From: Selaginella tamariscina
Lineage: Eukaryota; Streptophyta; Lycopodiopsida; Selaginellales; Selaginellaceae
NCBI GenBank assembly: GCA_003024785.1
Contig: PUQB01000381.1
Coordinates: 109,056 to 173,055 of the forward strand
Direction of reading: 5' to 3'
DNA length: 64,000 nt
Numbering within the stretch: the stretch's first letter is position 1; each line of letters begins with the position of its first letter. Under the pieces are notes generated by a model. It had not been told where the DNA came from and did not search any database. It saw only the letters and a list, made by a program, of their open reading frames with translations. Made by a program: the position numbers and the translations under genes. Shown piece after piece: positions 59,645-64,000 of this stretch.

Positions 59645-60371
59645 CATTGCGTGAAGTTGGTTGTCGGCTGCCATCTTGGGGAACACTTCTTTCTCTATAG
59701 AAGTCGGTCGAAGTTCGATTCTATCAAGTATGCTTGGATTGAAAAGATAAATACTTGCATTGTTTTTGTTCCCCACGTAAGTCTGTGGCTTCTCCACGAA
59801 TCTCTTGCACTAAGCCCGTGTCCTCATGTAATACTACTACTCCGTATTTTGAAGGGTCTTCCACCTAGTAGAATATAAAAGAAGAACATCATATTAACTT
59901 TCTTATGTTTTGTGAATATATATATTTTAGAACGTAGTTAAAAGGGATGTTACCTCCGTAACCATGATTGAGCCTCACCTCCATGAATCTGACCATGTAT
60001 GATGTCGCTATTGAGAACAAAAAATGGTTCTCCAGAGCCATCCAGTAGCTTATCACGAGCCAGAGCTAGAGGGCCGGCGCTCCCGGGAACACGTAATTTT
60101 CACCCCTAGCTGGGTTTCATAGTTATTTAAGAAACTCAACATCACCTGTACACACAAGTCGTAGGTAAGTGCGTGCGTGCGCGTGAGTGTGTGTGTTGAG
60201 GGGTACCTCTGTTGGTAGTTGATGGCCAGAATGACTTCTTCCATGCGAGCCCTTGAACTGCACATTAGTTTTATTAGATTTAACGTACAACTGCATAGGA
60301 ATTACCTGGTGGAAGACCATTGGCTTGTTTGCAAATTCAACAAGCGGCTTGGGCATGCTGAGCGTCAGTGG
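59645..60371 (-). pseudogene. GDP-mannose pyrophosphorylase (mannose-1-phosphate guanylyltransferase), partial
   Basis: Four exons read leftward: 60371-60306 ([22 protein letters not shown]), 60257-60207 ([10 protein letters not shown]), 60145-59954 ([50 protein letters not shown]) and 59864-59645 ([54 protein letters not shown]). This is the nucleotidyltransferase core of the enzyme making GDP-mannose for ascorbate and glycans. The first exon with the GGxGTRLR signature and the C-terminal left-handed beta-helix were not found. About 10 residues after NSD are missing, and there are several one-base slips (one at CAACAGAG, where CAACCAGAG would fit). It is either a decayed partial copy or a gene with distant exons and errors. 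Confidence 0.75.
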
Positions 60372-62438
60372 CTGAAGACCTCCAACAATCCTAAACCCTA
60401 ACCCCCAGTTAGGTTAAAGTGATAATGACATGTGTAAACATACAATATGTGTATTAATGTTTGTATATGAAAAGGATCTCTCTCTCACACACATATTACA
60501 TCAGATAGGGTAGCAAACTTAGGTGAGTCTACTTAGTGTGACGTCACAACAACACACCGTCTCAGATACGGTGTCTACATCATTTATACGTATATAGATA
60601 CGGTAGTTTCAAAGTGACGTCAAAATTCTATATATTGAAGATTTTAGATCTCTAAATTGATTAGCTAGATAACGATTGGCTAACTGGTGCTTGATTACTA
60701 GGTATCATTATGCATCTTATTGACTTATTTATACGATCCCCTATAATTGCAAACTATACATACTCATCTCAATTATACAGCACATGCACATAGTATAACT
60801 GTATATGTGAATTCTTTAGAGTTATAAAACTCTAAAGAGAGATAGATTTGATTGTACAAGAGCATTTATCGCAGACAAGCAAAGGACATGTCCAGAAGTT
60901 TTATCCTTCACTTTTCAGATGCCTATATATATGTCCAACCACTATAAGTTCTTCCCCTCGTGAACCATACAACGTACATATGCACGTCAAATTAGTCTTG
61001 AAGCCGCTCTGTATTTCTGCCACTATAGTGGAACTACGGATCATAAAAGTCTATATAGTGAATTGGTTTTAATCTCTATAAATACATTATTAATATTTTT
61101 ATTAGTTTTAAACTGTTAAGTTCCACAAAGGTCTGGTCAGGATTTTATTGAATTTTTAAGAAAATCTTTTAACGTGTTGCATTGTATAACATGTATGTGG
61201 GCACACATATTTAGGCACATGAGGGGTTGAACATGGTTTTACATATAATTAAGCAAGTTTAGGCAGTTTAAGTAGATTTGACTGACATTGACCCTTCGCT
61301 TTTGACTTGAAAGAGGCAGGAATAAAGGACCCAGAGAACATGTATGTACAGACGATTCCACTACCATATATATGTGTGTGTATATTCATATTCGAACGTG
61401 TATGTACAAATACCATATACACGTATATGTGTGTGTATATATACATTTGAAAAGCCTCATGGATGGTTTCAACAAACACGAGATGGGGACACTTTCAAGC
61501 AAGGTATATATATTGCATATATGTAGTATACACATACGTATTGGTAGGCTGTCGTTATATGTATATCGAGTAGAGTCAAAGAATATTTCTTTCTGTTGAG
61601 AGGTCACAAACATTGAAGGAATCAGAGGACCAATTCTGGATAGTTATCAATGACACCCCACGATAGCAAGTGTGTCACAAACATATATATCTTAATATAT
61701 TACAAGCTTTCTAGCATAGGACACTAAGTAGTAGTGTGGGGACTCTATAAAAATAATATATATATATGTTTAAATACATAATAAATGAACAAGTTGAATA
61801 CTTAACAATGGTGATGTGAAACTGTCGCTGTTGGGCTTTTGTTTTGCCAATGATGATCGCACCGCGATATGCAACAAAGGCAAACCTACAAATGTTATAT
61901 ATGAATTCGTGTGTGTATATATATATATATGTAGATACGCACCCATGGGATGTAGTGCTTTCTTTGCAGCTGTTTGTGAGTCATTTCTGGTTATAAGGGA
62001 CGAAACAAGCGCTCGTGGACAGACCAGATGAGTAGAAAAAACTAACTCCATATGAGGAACAGCTAATGGACGTTATAACAGTATATAATATAGCTACGTA
62101 TATATATACGCTTTCTCCTCGTGTACCAGAGAGTTCGTGCACTTTCATATCGTGTAATATTATATAATCATTGATTAACTCAGCAAAAACAATGATTAAG
62201 TCATTGTTGGAGCGACGTTATCCTAAAATAATAAGCTCATGACCGTCCTACTGCAGCCCTTCGTATCAATCAATAAACGTACATCTCCAGAGATACATAC
62301 AAAGATATGTATATTTATCATATATATGTGTATACCTGGCCTGCCACTTAACCATTGAAGACAGTCTGCTAGGTGAGGAAAAAATATAGTAAGAAAGAAA
62401 AAGAGGTACACTCTCTCTCTGCCTTTCCATTGAGCACA
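60372..62438. other. Intergenic region with possible exons of an unrecognised plus-strand gene
   Basis: Mostly AT-rich with microsatellites. Exon-like stretches on the plus strand include about 61280-61341 (DLKEAGIKDPEN before GTATGT), 61458-61503 (SLMDGFNKHEMGTLSSK before GTATAT), 61600-61655 (LKESEDQFWIVIND) and 61806-61890 (GDVKLSLLGFCFANDDRT). They look coding but I cannot name the family. A telomere-like ctaaaccctaaccc lies at 60391-60405. Confidence 0.3.
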
Positions 62439-63388
62439 ATGTGTGAGTCTCAGGCTACTGAGGAGAGCCACATGCCACAGAAGGACGCTAGCTGGGAAAT
62501 CCCGGAAGTCCCGGCCGACTCCCGGTTCGTCCAAGGGGTCGCCTCAAAAGATGAGAGAGTGGTACACAATGCGGACAGTGTGTGGGTAAGAATCTATCTG
62601 CCGGAGCTCGCCGTCGGCTCACCGTTGAAGCTCCCAGTGATCGTGCACGTCCACGGCGGGGGATTCACGAGGTTTAACGCAGCCACGCTCTCTAATCATG
62701 AGTTTTGTAAGAAGCTCGCAACAGAGGTTCCCTCTCTAGTCGTCTCCCTCACCCACAGGTTAGCCCCGACTTACCGGCTCCCAGCGGCATACGACGATTT
62801 AACCGCTGCCCTCGAGTGGCTCAAGCTACAGGCGGTATTGCAGAGCGGTAAACTGCCGATGGTTCATTCCAGAGGGAAGAATGGTTGTGTGCTCATGGGG
62901 ATTTCTCCAGGTTGATTCTTCTAGGGGAGTTCCGGCGGTAACATTGTCCACAACACACTCAGTCGAGCTGATACAGATGTGTTCAGTCCACTCAGATTCG
63001 TTGGACAGGTTCTCCTCGAGCCGTTCTTCGGAGGTGTCCAACGGACAGACTCCGAACTGCGGTTGTCCAAAGGGCCGATTCTCACTCTCGATATGAGCGA
63101 CCTCCTCTGGAGCATGGCTCTGCCCGAGGGCTCTACCAGAGATCATCCCTTTTGCAATCCTACACTCGGCTTCATCGAGCCACGGAAGTTCCCCAGGACG
63201 CTTGTCATTATAGGCGGTAAGGATCTTCTCCATGACGCGAAGTTGAGTTTGCCTCTCTCATGGTGAAAGCAGGAGTCGACGTCAAGTTGGTCGACTTTGA
63301 AGATGCGACTCATGGCTTCGTGACGCCCGAGGGGATGGTCAGCTACATTTTCATGCCTGAGCTTCTCGCTTTCATCCGTTCCTGCTGA
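62439..63388 (+). CDS. Plant carboxylesterase (CXE/GID1-related alpha/beta hydrolase)
   Basis: A single-exon gene of about 315 codons, the usual CXE length. The oxyanion-hole motif VHVHGGGF is at about residue 70, then HRLAPTYRLPAAYDDLTAALEWL. The nucleophile region is SSGGNIVHNTL (GxSxG serine), followed by VGQVLLEPFFGG. The Asp region is near VIIGGKDLL, and the catalytic His is in DATHGFVTPEG. It is a cytosolic-type esterase of class-I CXE/HSL kind; substrate is unknown, and the gibberellin-receptor features of true GID1 were not identified. I take ATG 62439 (MCESQATEE); the upstream extension of the frame has no ATG. The frame slips about three times (near 62860, 62922 and 63235), each restoring conserved sequence, so error is likely. 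A poly(A) signal follows 56 bases after the stop. Confidence 0.88.
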
Positions 63389-63443
63389 GCACGATCTACT
63401 ACTTGCTGGTTGAGAGAGAGGGAGGGGGGATTTCAGTTTTGTA

Positions 63444-63449
63444 AATAAA
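63444..63449 (+). terminator. Poly(A) signal of the carboxylesterase gene
   Basis: AATAAA within TGTAAATAAACG, placed 56 bases after the carboxylesterase stop codon. Confidence 0.6.
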
Positions 63450-63709
63450 CGCGGGGACCTATATTGGTCCATTTGAGTGTCTTTTTTTCTTCCTTGGTAT
63501 GCTGGATTTGTATAAAGATTCTACACAAAACTACTCGAAACGTTGTGTGAAAGTGAGAGATAGGAAAACATTGTGTGCCCACAAGAAACAAGAGTCGTCG
63601 GACCTTACAATGTGTTCGGTGCGACATCGTCTTTTGTCTCATTGCTTACATCATCTCAATGTAGTGGATCCACCTACATACATACACATATATACTCTTT
63701 TTACTTTAC

Positions 63710-64000
63710 CTAGAAGAATATATCTTGAGATGAGGACATAGGAACTGGAGCTACCAGAGTTAAGAGTCAAGGCGTGCTGTGCAGCAGTCCCTCCTTGTTG
63801 GAAATCTCCTGAGTCCCGCAAGCAGCAAGAAAGGCTTTCCAGGAGCCGAGTTCGGGCTGTAAGGCATACTATACATGAGTTCCTGAGCGTCCGTAAGCCG
63901 TCCAGACCTGCTAAGAAGATCGAGAATGCACCTGAAATGATGCGCTCAGGAGACAGTCCGTGTTCTAGAGCCATGGATCTAAAGTGTGAGTAAGCTTCCT
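63710..64000 (-). pseudogene. PPR protein C-terminal part (PPR plus E motif), cut by window edge
   Basis: From the right edge leftward the minus strand encodes YSHFRSMALEHGLSPE, then HHFRCILDLLSRSGRLTDAQELMYSMP, then ELGSWKAFLAAC, then DSGDFQQGGTAAQHALTLNSGSSSSYVLISRYIL. This is the last PPR repeat and the E motif of a plant PLS-class PPR protein, a class acting in organelle RNA editing. The four pieces lie in alternating frames within about 250 bases, so three frame slips are present. A possible donor (TCTAG|GTAAAG) ends the exon at 63710. The rest of the gene lies outside the window. It may be intact in reality if the slips are sequence errors. Confidence 0.75.

Overview
The window is nuclear DNA of a land plant. 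It contains spliced genes with GT-AG introns, a cell-wall extensin, an ARID-HMG protein and a plant-type carboxylesterase. It also has a PPR E-domain fragment, CACTA-type transposase remains and a Ty3/gypsy chromovirus primed by initiator-Met tRNA. Interstitial CCCTAAA repeats are of the plant telomere type. AT-rich spacers and many TA, CA and GA microsatellites point to a transposon-rich genome; a seed-free plant is possible, but the species cannot be fixed from the sequence.

Layout. 0-14 kb is a transposon nest: a decayed DNA-transposon transposase, minus-strand LTRs, a 7.3-kb chromovirus with a 5-bp target duplication, another LTR and a CACTA remnant. 14.8-32.3 kb is a gene island: a DsbA-like oxidoreductase (-), a decayed tRNA-Ala, an ARID-HMG gene (+), an extensin with an Ole e 1 domain (-) and a PUS3-like tRNA pseudouridine synthase (-). 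33.3-48.3 kb is a second nest: one Ty3/gypsy element sits inside the LTR of an older A-family copy, with telomere-like repeats at the junction. Integrase and LTR fragments, a solo LTR and a LINE tail follow. 51.4-56.1 kb is a SEN1/UPF1-like helicase gene. Its main exon is split by a 1.5-kb palindromic insertion and followed by staggered duplications. A partial GDP-mannose pyrophosphorylase, a carboxylesterase gene and a PPR fragment close the window.

The most unusual object is the insertion at 52069-53561. It is a head-to-head pair of miniature LTR (TRIM-like) units whose ~117-bp terminal repeats contain a tRNA-like module with A and B boxes. The pair is bounded by one 5-bp target duplication and flanks a small coding cargo. 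It recalls Cassandra TRIMs, which carry 5S rRNA promoters, but with a tRNA-like promoter instead.

The host genes are unrelated in function and share no operon-like logic. All of them show single-base slips, many in short homopolymers, that shift frame inside otherwise well-conserved exons. This looks more like residual assembly error than decay, so apparent host pseudogenes should be read with that in mind. Exon coordinates come from splice signals and protein similarity judged by eye.
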